From JANYJZ01 sp964523395 (GTDB lineage Bacteria; Bacteroidota; Ignavibacteria; UBA10030; SZUA-254): a stretch of 64,000 nucleotides of DNA. The notes below the pieces were generated by a model, which saw nothing but the letters and a program-made list of their open reading frames with translations, made no database searches and had not been told where the DNA came from. Location: contig CAZFXS010000010.1 in the NCBI GenBank assembly GCA_964523395.1, forward strand, positions 1 through 64,000, written 5' to 3'. Below are positions 36,979 to 48,169 of the stretch, in pieces. Within the stretch, counting starts at the first letter, position 1. Each line of letters begins with the position of its first letter. The position numbers and the translations under genes were made by a program.

Positions 36979-37842
36979 ATGTCGCCGCTGTTAAAAATAG
37001 CTGAAGTTGGAGCAAAGCTGAAGCTCGCCCGCGAATCGCAGGGTAAGAAAATTGAAGAAGTGGCTTCTGCCACAAGAATCAATCTCAAATTTCTTCAGGA
37101 TATCGACAACGGCATTCTGCCCGGTGTGCCGGTGATTTATCTTCGCGCGTTTATCAAATCGTATGCCTCGGAGGTAGGACTTGACCACGAAGAGCTTCTC
37201 AAAGCGTTGGATGAGCCCGAACCACCGCCGGTCATGGAGCCAAGTTCTGTTCCTGAAAAACCCGCCAGGCCTTCGCAGTCTAAATTTTCAATTCCGGTGC
37301 AAAGAAATATTGAGCCGCCTCAGCGCAGTGAAGGGGAAAATATGTTTCGCCGCCAGACGAAAATCCTCTTCGGCTTTGCGGCAATCGTTGTAATCGGCCT
37401 GGTGGTCTCAGTATACTGGCTTCGCAAAGAACGCGATGAAAAAGGGGTGCAGGAGATTTCATTTGCGGATGTCGTGAAAGAGCAGGCGTCGAAAGTACAG
37501 GCGCCTGATACGACGGCCGATTCGGTGCGTTCGGTTCCCAGTGCTGTGCATGCCACAATTCCAAAAGAACAAACTTTAAAAAAGGACAGCCTCCTGCTGG
37601 AAGCAGTGACCAGTGAAAGCGTCTGGGTCCATATCAGTGTTGATGATGTAGCTGCAAATGAATATACCTTCCCGCCGAATTATCGTATGACATGGAAAGC
37701 ATCCGATCATTTTACCATCGCGCTTGGTAATCCCGGCGGAGTTGTGTTTCATCTCAATGGCAAATCATTAGGAAAACTTGCGGAGGGGAAAAAACCGCTG
37801 AAGAATATGATTATTTCCCATGAAACACTGCAGTCGCGGTAA
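36979..37842 (+). CDS. RodZ-like helix-turn-helix membrane protein
   Basis: 287 residues with an N-terminal Cro/CI-type HTH_25 domain (residues 8-75, LKLARESQGKKIEEVASATR and YLRAFIKSYASEVGLDHEEL), a Pro-rich linker, one membrane helix (about 131-150, LFGFAAIVVIGLVVSVYWL) and a periplasmic C-terminal DUF4115-type domain (SVWVHISVDDVAANEYTFPP). This is the RodZ plan; RodZ links MreB to the membrane in rod-shape control. It lies before ligA with a 18-base gap. Confidence 0.85.
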   Translation: MSPLLKIAEVGAKLKLARESQGKKIEEVASATRINLKFLQDIDNGILPGVPVIYLRAFIKSYASEVGLDHEELLKALDEPEPPPVMEPSSVPEKPARPSQSKFSIPVQRNIEPPQRSEGENMFRRQTKILFGFAAIVVIGLVVSVYWLRKERDEKGVQEISFADVVKEQASKVQAPDTTADSVRSVPSAVHATIPKEQTLKKDSLLLEAVTSESVWVHISVDDVAANEYTFPPNYRMTWKASDHFTIALGNPGGVVFHLNGKSLGKLAEGKKPLKNMIISHETLQSR

Positions 37843-39873
<2,031 letters not shown>

Positions 39874-39879
39874 CACACG

Positions 39880-40428
39880 ATGAGTTTTCTTGAGCGGACA
39901 TACTCGTACCTCGGAATGCAATTCGCGAAGCTTCAGTTCCGCAGCGATTTTGATACGCCGCAGCCGATGACGAATTTCTTCACTGGCGCAAAGAATGTCC
40001 TGATTATGCTTCCTGCGGATTACCAGGAATCGGTAGAGGCCGGCAAAGCGCTCAGGAAATTCCGTGACCAGCTGACGCATTTGCATTTAACCGTCATTCA
40101 CACGAGTACCTGGGCGACGGCGCTGACTGAATTTCCGCATTGCACGGTTATTCGTATGGATCCCAGGGATATCAATAAATTCTCTCTGCCGTCAAAGTCG
40201 CTGATGAAGAGAATATTCACCAAAGAGTATGATGTTGCGCTCGATTTCAATCTTGACTTCGTCCTGCACACTGCGTATATTTGCAAAGCGTCACGGGCAA
40301 GAGTTCGTGTAAACTTTTTTCAGCATCAGGCATCGGACATTTTTTATAACGTCCAGTTTCACCTGCACGAACAAAAAACACCCCAGGCGCTCTACGAACA
40401 CTGTGCGAAATGCCTTGCGATGTTTTAG
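39880..40428 (+). CDS. Conserved hypothetical protein (Bacteroidetes-type)
   Basis: 182 residues, alpha/beta. NVLIMLPADYQESVEAGKAL and VALDFNLDFVLHTAYICKAS recall half of a family 9 glycosyltransferase, but no complete nucleotide-sugar site is present, so I give no function. No signal peptide is seen. It is 6 bases after ligA and 17 before the STAS gene, so they form one transcription unit. Confidence 0.65.
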   Translation: MSFLERTYSYLGMQFAKLQFRSDFDTPQPMTNFFTGAKNVLIMLPADYQESVEAGKALRKFRDQLTHLHLTVIHTSTWATALTEFPHCTVIRMDPRDINKFSLPSKSLMKRIFTKEYDVALDFNLDFVLHTAYICKASRARVRVNFFQHQASDIFYNVQFHLHEQKTPQALYEHCAKCLAMF

Positions 40429-40445
40429 CTGACTTTGGAGAATGA

Positions 40446-40781
40446 ATGGATTTCACTGTTACAAAAAACGGTAAAGCAACGATTATCAAGCTGAACTCCC
40501 GGAAACTGGATTCGACAGTGACGCCGGAACTCAAAGCGGAGTTTCTTTTGCTCTGCAAACCGAAAGTAGCGAAGAAACTGATTGTCGATCTCGAAGAAGT
40601 TGAGTTTTGTGACAGCAGCGGCCTCAGTGCCCTGCTGATTGCAGACCGTGCCATGCGTGAGCATGGCGGAAGCGTTCATCTGGTGCATGTCCATAAAAAA
40701 GTCCTGGACCTGATGAAGATCTCCCAGCTTGACAGGATCTTTACTATCAATTCCAAGATTACCGACGCGATTAATGCCTGA
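40446..40781 (+). CDS. STAS domain anti-anti-sigma factor-like protein
   Basis: 111 residues forming a single STAS domain. VEFCDSSGLSALLIADRAM contains the DSSG motif, with Ser58 at the site that a partner switch kinase phosphorylates in SpoIIAA. No anti-sigma kinase or sigma factor is adjacent, so its partner is elsewhere. It follows the hypothetical gene by 17 bases. Confidence 0.88.
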   Translation: MDFTVTKNGKATIIKLNSRKLDSTVTPELKAEFLLLCKPKVAKKLIVDLEEVEFCDSSGLSALLIADRAMREHGGSVHLVHVHKKVLDLMKISQLDRIFTINSKITDAINA

Positions 40782-40826
40782 CCGGTCCCCGTCCCGCTTT
40801 GTCGTAGTATCGCAACTGGCGCGTTG

Positions 40827-42338
40827 ATGGGTTTTTCATCACTCGATTATCTTATCGTCATCCTCTATCTTGCGGGCGTTGTCTATTTTGGTTTCCGGTC
40901 CCGCGGTAATCAGTCTTCAGTAACTACGTATTTCCTCGGCGGCAAGGAAATGTCCTGGTGGTCTGTGGGATTTTCCATTGTGGCAAGCGAAACTAGTACG
41001 CTCACGTTCATCAGCATTCCGGGTCTTGCATACAAATCCAATATGCATTTCTTGCAGGTGGCGATCGGATACCTTATTGGCCGGCTGCTCGTCAGCGTCG
41101 TGTTTATTCCCGCGTACTACAAAGGGAGCCTGGAAACCGCATATGATTTTCTCGGAAAACGATTTGGCCCCGGGCTAAGAAAATTTACCTCCTCGGTTTT
41201 TATCATCACACGCGTCCTTGCTTCGGGAGTGCGGCTCTTCGCGACCGCAATTCCTGTTCACCTGATTACCGGGTTTGATTATACCACGAGCATTTTTATT
41301 ATCGGTATCTTCACCGTGATCTATACGTACATGGGGGGATTGAAGGCAGTCGTCGCGATGGATGTCGTGCAACTTTGCATCTACCTTGCCGGAGCAATTG
41401 CCTCCATGCTTATCATAGTGAATCGTTTGCCCGGCGGATGGAGTGATGTTGCCCGGTTCGCAACGGCAAACGGTCTCAATAAATTCGAAGTCTTCAATGG
41501 AAACTGGGGGACGGGGATCATGGATTTTCTTACTGCTCCGTATACAATACTTGGCGGAATCCTCGGCGGGACGTTTCTTACGATGGCATCGCACGGTACT
41601 GATCAGCTTCTGGTGCAGCGTCTGTTAGGCTGTAAATCCACATGGGACAGCCAGCGTGCACTGATGCTCGATGCAGTCTTTATTGTCATTCAATTTGCTT
41701 TTTTCCTTCTGCTTGGATTATGCCTGTTCGCTTTCTATGGCGGAGTTCCATTCAAAGAGTTAGGGTTAAACTCCTCCGATGAAATATTCCCGAAATTCAT
41801 TGTAGAACAATTGCCGACCGGCATTGCGGGCTTACTGATTGCGAGCGTGCTGGCCTCGGCAATGGGAACACTTTCTTCGTCGATAAGCTCGCTTGCATCG
41901 TCGACATTTCTTGACCTGTTTAAACTGAGTTCCAAAGGAAAATCGATTGACCAGAAACAGGAAATGAAGTGGTCAAAAATGTTTACGTTGTTGTGGGGGT
42001 TCGTTCTTATCGGCGGTGCAATGCTGTTTCAGGATACAAAAAACCCTGTCGTGGAAATAGGTCTCAAAATTGCCTCTGTCACGTACGGCGGATTGCTCGG
42101 AACTTTTTTTCTTGGACTCCTCTTTCATCGTACCAATCAGGTCGATGCGTATGCCGGTTTTATTGCCGCCCTTCTTGCGATGGTGGCTGTATTGTTCTGG
42201 ACGAAAATCGATTTTACCTGGCATACGCTTATCGGATGCCTGGTGACAATTATTATCGGTAATCTGGTGTCCCTATTGCGGCCTTCAGCTCAACAAACCT
42301 CATCACAATCATCAGAGAATATTCATGGCACTTCTTGA
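40827..42338 (+). CDS. Sodium:solute symporter family protein (first of two)
   Basis: 503 residues from ATG 40827 with about 13 membrane helices of the LeuT-like SSS family. MSWWSVGFSIVASETSTLTF is the usual TM1-2 region, and LASAMGTLSSSISSLASSTF on TM8 holds the Ser residues that bind sodium in this family. The substrate cannot be assigned. It overlaps the second symporter by 14 bases. Confidence 0.9.
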   Translation: MGFSSLDYLIVILYLAGVVYFGFRSRGNQSSVTTYFLGGKEMSWWSVGFSIVASETSTLTFISIPGLAYKSNMHFLQVAIGYLIGRLLVSVVFIPAYYKGSLETAYDFLGKRFGPGLRKFTSSVFIITRVLASGVRLFATAIPVHLITGFDYTTSIFIIGIFTVIYTYMGGLKAVVAMDVVQLCIYLAGAIASMLIIVNRLPGGWSDVARFATANGLNKFEVFNGNWGTGIMDFLTAPYTILGGILGGTFLTMASHGTDQLLVQRLLGCKSTWDSQRALMLDAVFIVIQFAFFLLLGLCLFAFYGGVPFKELGLNSSDEIFPKFIVEQLPTGIAGLLIASVLASAMGTLSSSISSLASSTFLDLFKLSSKGKSIDQKQEMKWSKMFTLLWGFVLIGGAMLFQDTKNPVVEIGLKIASVTYGGLLGTFFLGLLFHRTNQVDAYAGFIAALLAMVAVLFWTKIDFTWHTLIGCLVTIIIGNLVSLLRPSAQQTSSQSSENIHGTS

Positions 42339-44064
42339 TTGGATTATTGTTGTCTCCTATTTTATTATCAGTGCCGCCATCGGAATATATTTTGCGAAGC
42401 GTGCGGGAAAAAGCATGCAGGATTTTTTCCTGTCCGGCCGGAATTTGCCATGGTGGCTGGCAGGTACCTCGATGGTTGCGACGACATTTGCCGCGGATAC
42501 ACCGTTAGCCGTTACTGAGCTTGTTGCCAAAAATGGCATCGCGGGCAACTGGCTCTGGTGGAATTTTGTCTTCGGCGGGATGCTGACAGTATTCTTCTTC
42601 GCGAAACTCTGGCGCCGTGCCGGCATCATGACAGACGTTGAGTTTGTGGAAATACGGTACTCCGGAAAGCCCGCATCATTTCTCCGCGGTTTCCGTGCGG
42701 TGTATCTCGGCATCTTTATGAACGGCATTATCCTCGGTTGGGTCAATCTTGCCATGGCTGCGATATTGCAGGGGATGTTTGATATCCCCGCAAATCAGGT
42801 GATGTTGTATGTTGCTGGTGCAATGGTGATTACTGCGATCTATTCTGCTGTTTCCGGTTTGTGGGGCGTGGCAGTAACCGATGCGTTTCAGTTTATTCTC
42901 GCGATGTTCGGGTGTATTGTTCTTGCGTTTGTTGTGCTCTCGTTACCACAGATCGGCGGGATGAGCGGACTCGTAAAGCAGCTTCCCGCATGGACATTAA
43001 AATTTACTCCCGTTATAGGAGGTGATGCTGCAACTTCCGAAGCAGGCGGAGCGCTTGCGATGACGCTCACCGCGTTCCTTGCGTACATCGGCGTGGTCTG
43101 GTGGGCATCATGGTATCCCGGCGCTGAACCGGGCGGAGGCGGATATATCGCACAGCGTATGATGTCTGCAAAAGATGAGAAACACTCGCTCTTTGCGACG
43201 CTCTGGTTTACCATTGCGCATTACTGCATTCGTCCCTGGCCCTGGATTATTGTCGGACTTGCCTCGCTTGTTCTTTATCCTGATTTGGCGCCCGATGCGA
43301 AACGGCTCGGGTATGTCTATGCGATGCGTGATTATTTGCCGGTGGGATTAAAAGGTCTACTGGTCGCGGCGTTTCTTGCGGCGTATATGTCTACGGTCGC
43401 GACCCAATTGAATTGGGGGACATCGTACCTTATGAATGATTTCTACCGGCGATTTCTTTCATCCGATAAAACTGAACAGCACTACGTTTCAGTTTCCCGG
43501 TTGATGACCGGCGTAATGATGGTCGCGTCGATTGGAATTACGATGATTATGGATACTATCTCTGGCGCGTGGGCATTTGTCATCGAAGCTGGGGCCGGAC
43601 TGGGATTAGTGCTGATTCTGCGATGGTTCTGGTGGCGCATCAACGCGTGGTCGGAAATCGCGGCAATGATAACACCGTTCTTCGTGTACGGATATCTGAA
43701 GTTGTATTCAACAATGCAGTTCCCGGAAACGCTGTTTGTTATTGTCAGCATTACCACAGTGGTGTGGATTGCTGTGACATTTATGACCAAACCGACCGAC
43801 ATGCAAACACTGAAAAGCTTTTTTGCAAGAATTCATCCCGGAGGTTGGTGGAAGCCGGTCGCCGATGCAGTGCCCGATGTGGTGCAGGATAAAGGATACG
43901 GAAGGCTGGTGGTTGACTGGATCGCCGGCGCTGTGCTGGTGTACAACGTGCTCTTTGGCGTGGGAAAACTTATCTTAGGCGATACAAAATCAGCGACGAT
44001 GTTTCTCTTTATTGCCGCCGCGGCGGCAAGTATCTTGTATTATCATCTTACCAAAAAAGAATAA
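42325..44064 (+). CDS. Sodium:solute symporter family protein (second of two)
   Basis: 579 residues, about 14 membrane helices. LPWWLAGTSMVATTFAADTP is the TM1-2 signature and AAYMSTVATQLNWGTSYLMN the TM8 sodium site. It differs clearly from its neighbour, with Trp-rich loops (NWLWWNFVFGG, VWWASWYPGAEPGGGGY), so it is likely to carry another substrate. It ends shortly before a candidate bidirectional terminator. Confidence 0.9.
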   Translation: MALLDWIIVVSYFIISAAIGIYFAKRAGKSMQDFFLSGRNLPWWLAGTSMVATTFAADTPLAVTELVAKNGIAGNWLWWNFVFGGMLTVFFFAKLWRRAGIMTDVEFVEIRYSGKPASFLRGFRAVYLGIFMNGIILGWVNLAMAAILQGMFDIPANQVMLYVAGAMVITAIYSAVSGLWGVAVTDAFQFILAMFGCIVLAFVVLSLPQIGGMSGLVKQLPAWTLKFTPVIGGDAATSEAGGALAMTLTAFLAYIGVVWWASWYPGAEPGGGGYIAQRMMSAKDEKHSLFATLWFTIAHYCIRPWPWIIVGLASLVLYPDLAPDAKRLGYVYAMRDYLPVGLKGLLVAAFLAAYMSTVATQLNWGTSYLMNDFYRRFLSSDKTEQHYVSVSRLMTGVMMVASIGITMIMDTISGAWAFVIEAGAGLGLVLILRWFWWRINAWSEIAAMITPFFVYGYLKLYSTMQFPETLFVIVSITTVVWIAVTFMTKPTDMQTLKSFFARIHPGGWWKPVADAVPDVVQDKGYGRLVVDWIAGAVLVYNVLFGVGKLILGDTKSATMFLFIAAAAASILYYHLTKKE

Positions 44065-44069
44065 AACAA

Positions 44070-44120
44070 TACGTCCGGCTCAACCACTGGTGAACGTCAT
44101 CAGAAGGTGAGTCGGACGTA
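44070..44120. terminator. Candidate bidirectional terminator
   Basis: TACGTCCGGCTCA pairs with TGAGTCGGACGTA around a loop of about 25 bases, between convergent genes. It has no strong T run, so this is tentative. Confidence 0.4.
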
Positions 44121-44131
44121 CGTAACAACAT

Positions 44132-46018
44132 TTATTTTCCCATCTTCTTCAGAATCTTCTCCATCTCATCAATAACGCGGTTCATTTTTTTCATGGTCAG
44201 TTCCAGCGGCATGCTGGTAGTCATATCCACACCCGCAGTCTTAAGAAGATCTATCGGGTAATCCGATCCGCCTGCTGAAAGGAATTCGAGATATTTTTTC
44301 GTAGCGGCTTTATCACCGGCCAGAACCTGCTCGGAAAGCGCCGCTGATGCGGTGAACGACGTGGCGTACTGGTAGAGGTAAAAGTTATAATAAAAGTGCG
44401 GCACATTTGCCCACTCTGATTTTATCTCGTCATCGACGATGCAGACTTTCTGATCGTGTCCGTAATATTTCTTTGTTATTTCGGCGTAAACTTCATTCAG
44501 CCTGTCGCCTGTTAGCGGTTCACCTTTCTCAGCCATGTTATGGATGCGAAGTTCGAATTCCGCGAACTGCGTCTGGCGGAACACCGTGCCTTTGATACCT
44601 TCCAGATAATTGCCTAACAGCGAGAGCCTGACTTTGTCATCCTTGATTTTCTTCAGCATGTAATCGATGAGCAATGCCTCGTTGAATGTCGACGCGACTT
44701 CAGCGACGAAGATAGGATAATTTGCTGTGGCGAATGGCTGTGTCTTGTTGGAAAGATAGCTTTGCATTGTGTGGCCAAGCTCGTGTGCGAGCGTGCTCAT
44801 GTCGTCATACTTGCCGTTGTAATTCAACAGCATGTAGGGATGCACATCATACGCGCCTCCGTTGGAATACGCGCCGGCACGTTTTCCTGCTGTAGGATAA
44901 AGATCGATCCAGCGTTCGTTGAACGCCTTTTTTACAACGTCAGCATACTCTTTACCAAGAGGTTGCAAGGATGCGAGAATATTTTTTTCCGATTCCTCTA
45001 TGGGATAGCTGAGATCAATGCCTTCAACAAGCGGAGCGTACAGATCATAATAATGAAGTGTGTCGACACCCAAAATACGCTGGCGGAGTTTCAGATATCT
45101 GTGAAATGTCGGGAGATTCTTGTTGACGTTATCGACGAGACTATGGTACACCTGTAACGGAATGTTGTTCGCGTCGAGCGCGCTTTCAAGGGAGGAAGAA
45201 TAATTCCGCGCCTTCATATAGAACATATCTTTTTTGATTTGCGCATAGAGGTTGGCGCCGAAGGTCCGCTGAAAATCATTCAGCCGGTTAAAGTAGGTGG
45301 CAAATACCTTTTTCCTGTCTTCGCGGTTTGGAAGGGTGCGGTGAAAGCTGAACGCGGGCTTATCAAGCTTCAGTGTCGTGCCGTCACTTAACGTAACATC
45401 GGAGTAGGGGAAATCGGCATCCGAGAAAATCCCGAAGACGCTGTTCGGCGCGTCCGACATCAGGCTCGCGTCCGCGATGATTTTCTCCTCGCCTTCCGTG
45501 CCTGTGTGCGCTTTGCGCCGCTGGATGTCGTGGAGATAATGTTTGTAGATTGCGAGACCTTTTTCCTCTTTCAGGAACGACTCGATAGTTGCCTGATCCA
45601 TCTTCAGGATTTCCGGTTCGATAAATGACGACTTGGCGGCAAAATCAGAACCGATCTGGCTCATTTCCTGTTCCATCGCGGTGTACTTCGAATCACGCGT
45701 GTCGGTATCGGAGTTCATGCTCGCGTAGACATACAGCCGGGCGTATTCTTTGGAAAGGTTCGTGGATAAATCCATGCATGCCAGCAGCTGCTTTGCCGAT
45801 TGTGAGAGCGTCCCTTTGTACTTCTCGATGCCGGAGAGCTCCGCGGAGAGCTTTTCTTTTTCCTTCCGCCAGGCGTCGTCGCTTGGGTAGATGTCGGAGA
45901 GCTTCCATTTATACTTGTCATCGATCTTGCTCCGGTCGCGTTCCTGCGTGTACCCTGTCTGCATTCCGGCAAACGAAAATCCGAGAAGCGAAAGCATTAC
46001 TTTGGTGATCATACGCAT
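44132..46018 (-). CDS. pepF: M3 family oligoendopeptidase F, exported
   Basis: 628 residues of the M3B zinc peptidase family. The zinc site is His412-Glu-Leu-Gly-His416 in LAHELGHTMQSY; a third ligand Glu lies in the following helix (AEVASTFNEALL). The N-terminus KVMLSLLGFSFAGMQTGYTQ is a signal peptide, so unlike classic cytoplasmic PepF it should act in the periplasm or outside. It degrades short peptides. Confidence 0.93.
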   Translation of the reverse strand: MRMITKVMLSLLGFSFAGMQTGYTQERDRSKIDDKYKWKLSDIYPSDDAWRKEKEKLSAELSGIEKYKGTLSQSAKQLLACMDLSTNLSKEYARLYVYASMNSDTDTRDSKYTAMEQEMSQIGSDFAAKSSFIEPEILKMDQATIESFLKEEKGLAIYKHYLHDIQRRKAHTGTEGEEKIIADASLMSDAPNSVFGIFSDADFPYSDVTLSDGTTLKLDKPAFSFHRTLPNREDRKKVFATYFNRLNDFQRTFGANLYAQIKKDMFYMKARNYSSSLESALDANNIPLQVYHSLVDNVNKNLPTFHRYLKLRQRILGVDTLHYYDLYAPLVEGIDLSYPIEESEKNILASLQPLGKEYADVVKKAFNERWIDLYPTAGKRAGAYSNGGAYDVHPYMLLNYNGKYDDMSTLAHELGHTMQSYLSNKTQPFATANYPIFVAEVASTFNEALLIDYMLKKIKDDKVRLSLLGNYLEGIKGTVFRQTQFAEFELRIHNMAEKGEPLTGDRLNEVYAEITKKYYGHDQKVCIVDDEIKSEWANVPHFYYNFYLYQYATSFTASAALSEQVLAGDKAATKKYLEFLSAGGSDYPIDLLKTAGVDMTTSMPLELTMKKMNRVIDEMEKILKKMGK

Positions 46019-46203
46019 GCAAAAACCTTTCTGTACGTGAAGAATACGGTTGGCTGATGGACAAAATTCCGCTTTTAACGCGGAAACGTGGTTTGGTGTA
46101 CGAAAATACTAAGAATATGGTTGCGAAGCGAGGAAAAAATAGAGCGGATGAACAGCGGATTAGACGGAGAATGGGGGATTATGGGATTGTCTATGAGTCA
46201 TCA
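46019..46203. other. 185-base intergenic region
   Basis: It lies between pepF and the expansin-like gene, both on the minus strand. A purine-rich stretch with loosely spaced GGAT words (46150-46195) is present. I find no convincing promoter or gene; short open frames here look spurious. Confidence 0.35.
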
Positions 46204-46956
46204 TTAATTATTAGAACAAACCGGAAACTGCCCCGCTCCCGCCACCGTTCCATTCTCAGTATGAGGAATACCATAATCCGTTAACACATGCCCGTAAATA
46301 TCTGTGATGCGGAACGTGTACGACCCCGGCCCCATTCCTCCCGGCTCCACAAAGTAATTGTACTGTACCCTGTTGACTTCCTTGAACGTTCCCGCGTTTG
46401 TCATGTATTCGAATTTCGCGATGGGGTAACGGTGGTTTCTCACCTGCACGGCCGTCCACCATTGGTTGCTTCCCTCCTTGAAATGATATTGCACCGGCGT
46501 AGAAATATCGCATGGGATAAGATGCCAGGTAATCGGCACGCGTCCGCGGGAAGTATCGGCAATAAATGAAAATGCGTACGGACTCAGATCAATTCCGCCC
46601 AACGGACAACCCGGGCACCGGTCAACAATACGGATGTTAATCTGCCCGTTTGGCCCGGTAAGGCTGACACACGATCCGCAAATGTTTGAGTTGTCGTAAT
46701 CAACTTCATTCATCGCGCCGATCATTAAATCTGCCGGCGTTGCATCGAAACCGCAGTTGCCGGTTCCATCCGCAAAAGTATAAAATGTTGCTTCGCCGGT
46801 ACGGATGATAACTGAATCGGGGCACGCTAATGAGGGAGGAGGGTCCTTTACTGTGACTGATGTTTCTGAACAGCCATAAAAAAGAATAACTAAACCGCAT
46901 ACTACTAGACAAAGATAGTAACCGGCTATTGTGAATGAATCTCGCCACGAAGACAC
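46204..46956 (-). CDS. Bacterial expansin-like lipoprotein
   Basis: The mature protein has the two-domain expansin plan: a double-psi beta-barrel (GEATFYTFADGTGNCGFD, then NICGSCVSLTGPNGQ and IRIVDRCPGCPLGGIDLS with the conserved Asp) and a carbohydrate-binding beta-sandwich (SNQWWTAVQVRNHRYPIAKF). Expansins loosen cellulose or peptidoglycan without hydrolysis. The open frame runs to 47052, but the upstream part translates a repeat. A GTG at 46956 gives a 250-residue lipoprotein with lipobox LFYGC and Cys at residue 29. That start lies at the edge of the repeat arm, so it is uncertain. Confidence 0.8.
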   Translation of the reverse strand: MSSWRDSFTIAGYYLCLVVCGLVILFYGCSETSVTVKDPPPSLACPDSVIIRTGEATFYTFADGTGNCGFDATPADLMIGAMNEVDYDNSNICGSCVSLTGPNGQINIRIVDRCPGCPLGGIDLSPYAFSFIADTSRGRVPITWHLIPCDISTPVQYHFKEGSNQWWTAVQVRNHRYPIAKFEYMTNAGTFKEVNRVQYNYFVEPGGMGPGSYTFRITDIYGHVLTDYGIPHTENGTVAGAGQFPVCSNN

Positions 46957-47045
46957 CAAGACACAAAGTAAATCACAAAGAAAACCGATAGCTTTTTGAG
47001 GCATTTCATTTTGTGTCCGCCGAAGGCGAATTGTGTCTTTGTGGC
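46944..47045. repeat. Inverted-repeat element with ACGAAG/ACAAAG words
   Basis: GCCACGAAGACAC (46944-46956) and GTGTCTTTGTGGC (47033-47045) are inverted arms. Inside are 8-base-spaced words ACCAAG, ACACAAAG and a direct repeat of GGCATTTCATTTT near 47000 and 47043. It lies between the AKR gene and the expansin gene. Confidence 0.6.
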
Positions 47046-47057
47046 ATTTCATTTTTT

Positions 47058-48035
47058 CTAATGTCCTAATACTTTATGCGGAACGTATGCTGCTTCCAGA
47101 TATTCACATTCCTCTTTTGTCAATTTGATATCCAGCGCCGCAACTGCATCGTCAAGATGCTTCATTTTTGTAATGCCGATGATTGGTGCGACGATTCCTT
47201 CCTTATGTAATACCCACGCAAGTGCGATCTGTGCGGGCTGGACGTTTTTCTTGCCCGCAAGCTCCATGACTCTGTCTAATACCTGAAAATCTGCTTCCTG
47301 AAAATACATCTCATTGGCATATTGATCTGACTTTGACCGTTCAGTCTCAGCACCTGCGTTTCTCTTCCGGCTTCCGGAAAGAAATCCGCGCGCGAGCGGA
47401 CTCCACGGGATAATTCCGATACCTGTTTCGCGGCAGTAAGGAATCATTTCGCGCTCTTCTTCACGGTAGACAAGGTTGTAATGATTCTGCATTGAAACGA
47501 ATTTTGTCCAGCCGTTTTTCTCCGCGGTGTATTGTGCTTTGATAAACTGATAGGTGTACATGCTGGAAGCTCCGATGTAGCGCGCTTTTCCTGCTTTCAC
47601 GACATCATGAAGCGCTTCCATCGTTTCTTCGATTGGCGTGTATTTATCCCACCGGTGAATCTGGTAGAGGTCGACATAATCCGTTTTCAATCTTCTGAGC
47701 GATGCATCAATCTGTTGCATGATGTGCTTGCGGGAAAGTCCCTGGTCGTTCGGTCCGTCTCCCATCCTGAAAAACACTTTTGTGGCAAGCACAACCTTGT
47801 CTCTTTGCGTGTACTCTTGTATCGCGTTGCCGAGAATTTCCTCGCTTCTGCCGAGGGAATACATGTTTGCGGTATCGAAGAAGTTTACTCCACGTTCGAG
47901 CGCTTTTTTAATAAATGGTTTGGCCTCCGCTTCCGGCAGCACCCATGGCCGCCATTCCGGCGAACCGAATGTCATACAGCCAAGACAAAGTCTGGAAACT
48001 TTCAGCCCTGATCTCCCGAGATTAACATAGTTCAT
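47058..48035 (-). CDS. Aldo/keto reductase
   Basis: 325 residues, TIM-barrel. The catalytic tetrad is visible: Asp and Tyr in NFFDTANMYSLGRSEEILG, Lys in KVVLATKVF, His in LYQIHRWD. The C-terminal IIGITKMKHLDDAVAALDI is the NADPH site. It belongs to the bacterial YajO/Gre-type group. The physiological substrate is not known. Confidence 0.93.
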   Translation of the reverse strand: MNYVNLGRSGLKVSRLCLGCMTFGSPEWRPWVLPEAEAKPFIKKALERGVNFFDTANMYSLGRSEEILGNAIQEYTQRDKVVLATKVFFRMGDGPNDQGLSRKHIMQQIDASLRRLKTDYVDLYQIHRWDKYTPIEETMEALHDVVKAGKARYIGASSMYTYQFIKAQYTAEKNGWTKFVSMQNHYNLVYREEEREMIPYCRETGIGIIPWSPLARGFLSGSRKRNAGAETERSKSDQYANEMYFQEADFQVLDRVMELAGKKNVQPAQIALAWVLHKEGIVAPIIGITKMKHLDDAVAALDIKLTKEECEYLEAAYVPHKVLGH

Positions 48036-48055
48036 AATATGCCAACAATAAATTA

Positions 48056-48104
48056 CTATTTACCGGTTACCAATCACCTATTACCTATCACCTTCGACCT
48101 AATA
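48056..48104 (+). repeat. Degenerate heptad repeat, 7 units of CCnnnnA
   Basis: Units CTATTTA, CCGGTTA, CCAATCA, CCTATTA, CCTATCA, CCTTCGA, CCTAATA with exact 7-base period. It lies in the divergent gap between the AKR gene and the pgpH-like gene. Confidence 0.75.
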
Positions 48105-48169
48105 TATACCACCCCACAGCAATAATCAACAATTCCTTGATTCTCTCTCTACTTCTTCTGATATTTACA

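Noticed and set aside
46057..46284. 75-residue plus-strand open frame downstream of the expansin gene
   Set aside because: Low-complexity basic translation, no ribosome site, and it overlaps the expansin 3' end on the other strand.
48137..48169. TTG start giving a longer PgpH-like protein
   Set aside because: The TTG is part of a possible -35 box, and the ATG at 48170 or 48176 gives a normal N-terminus.
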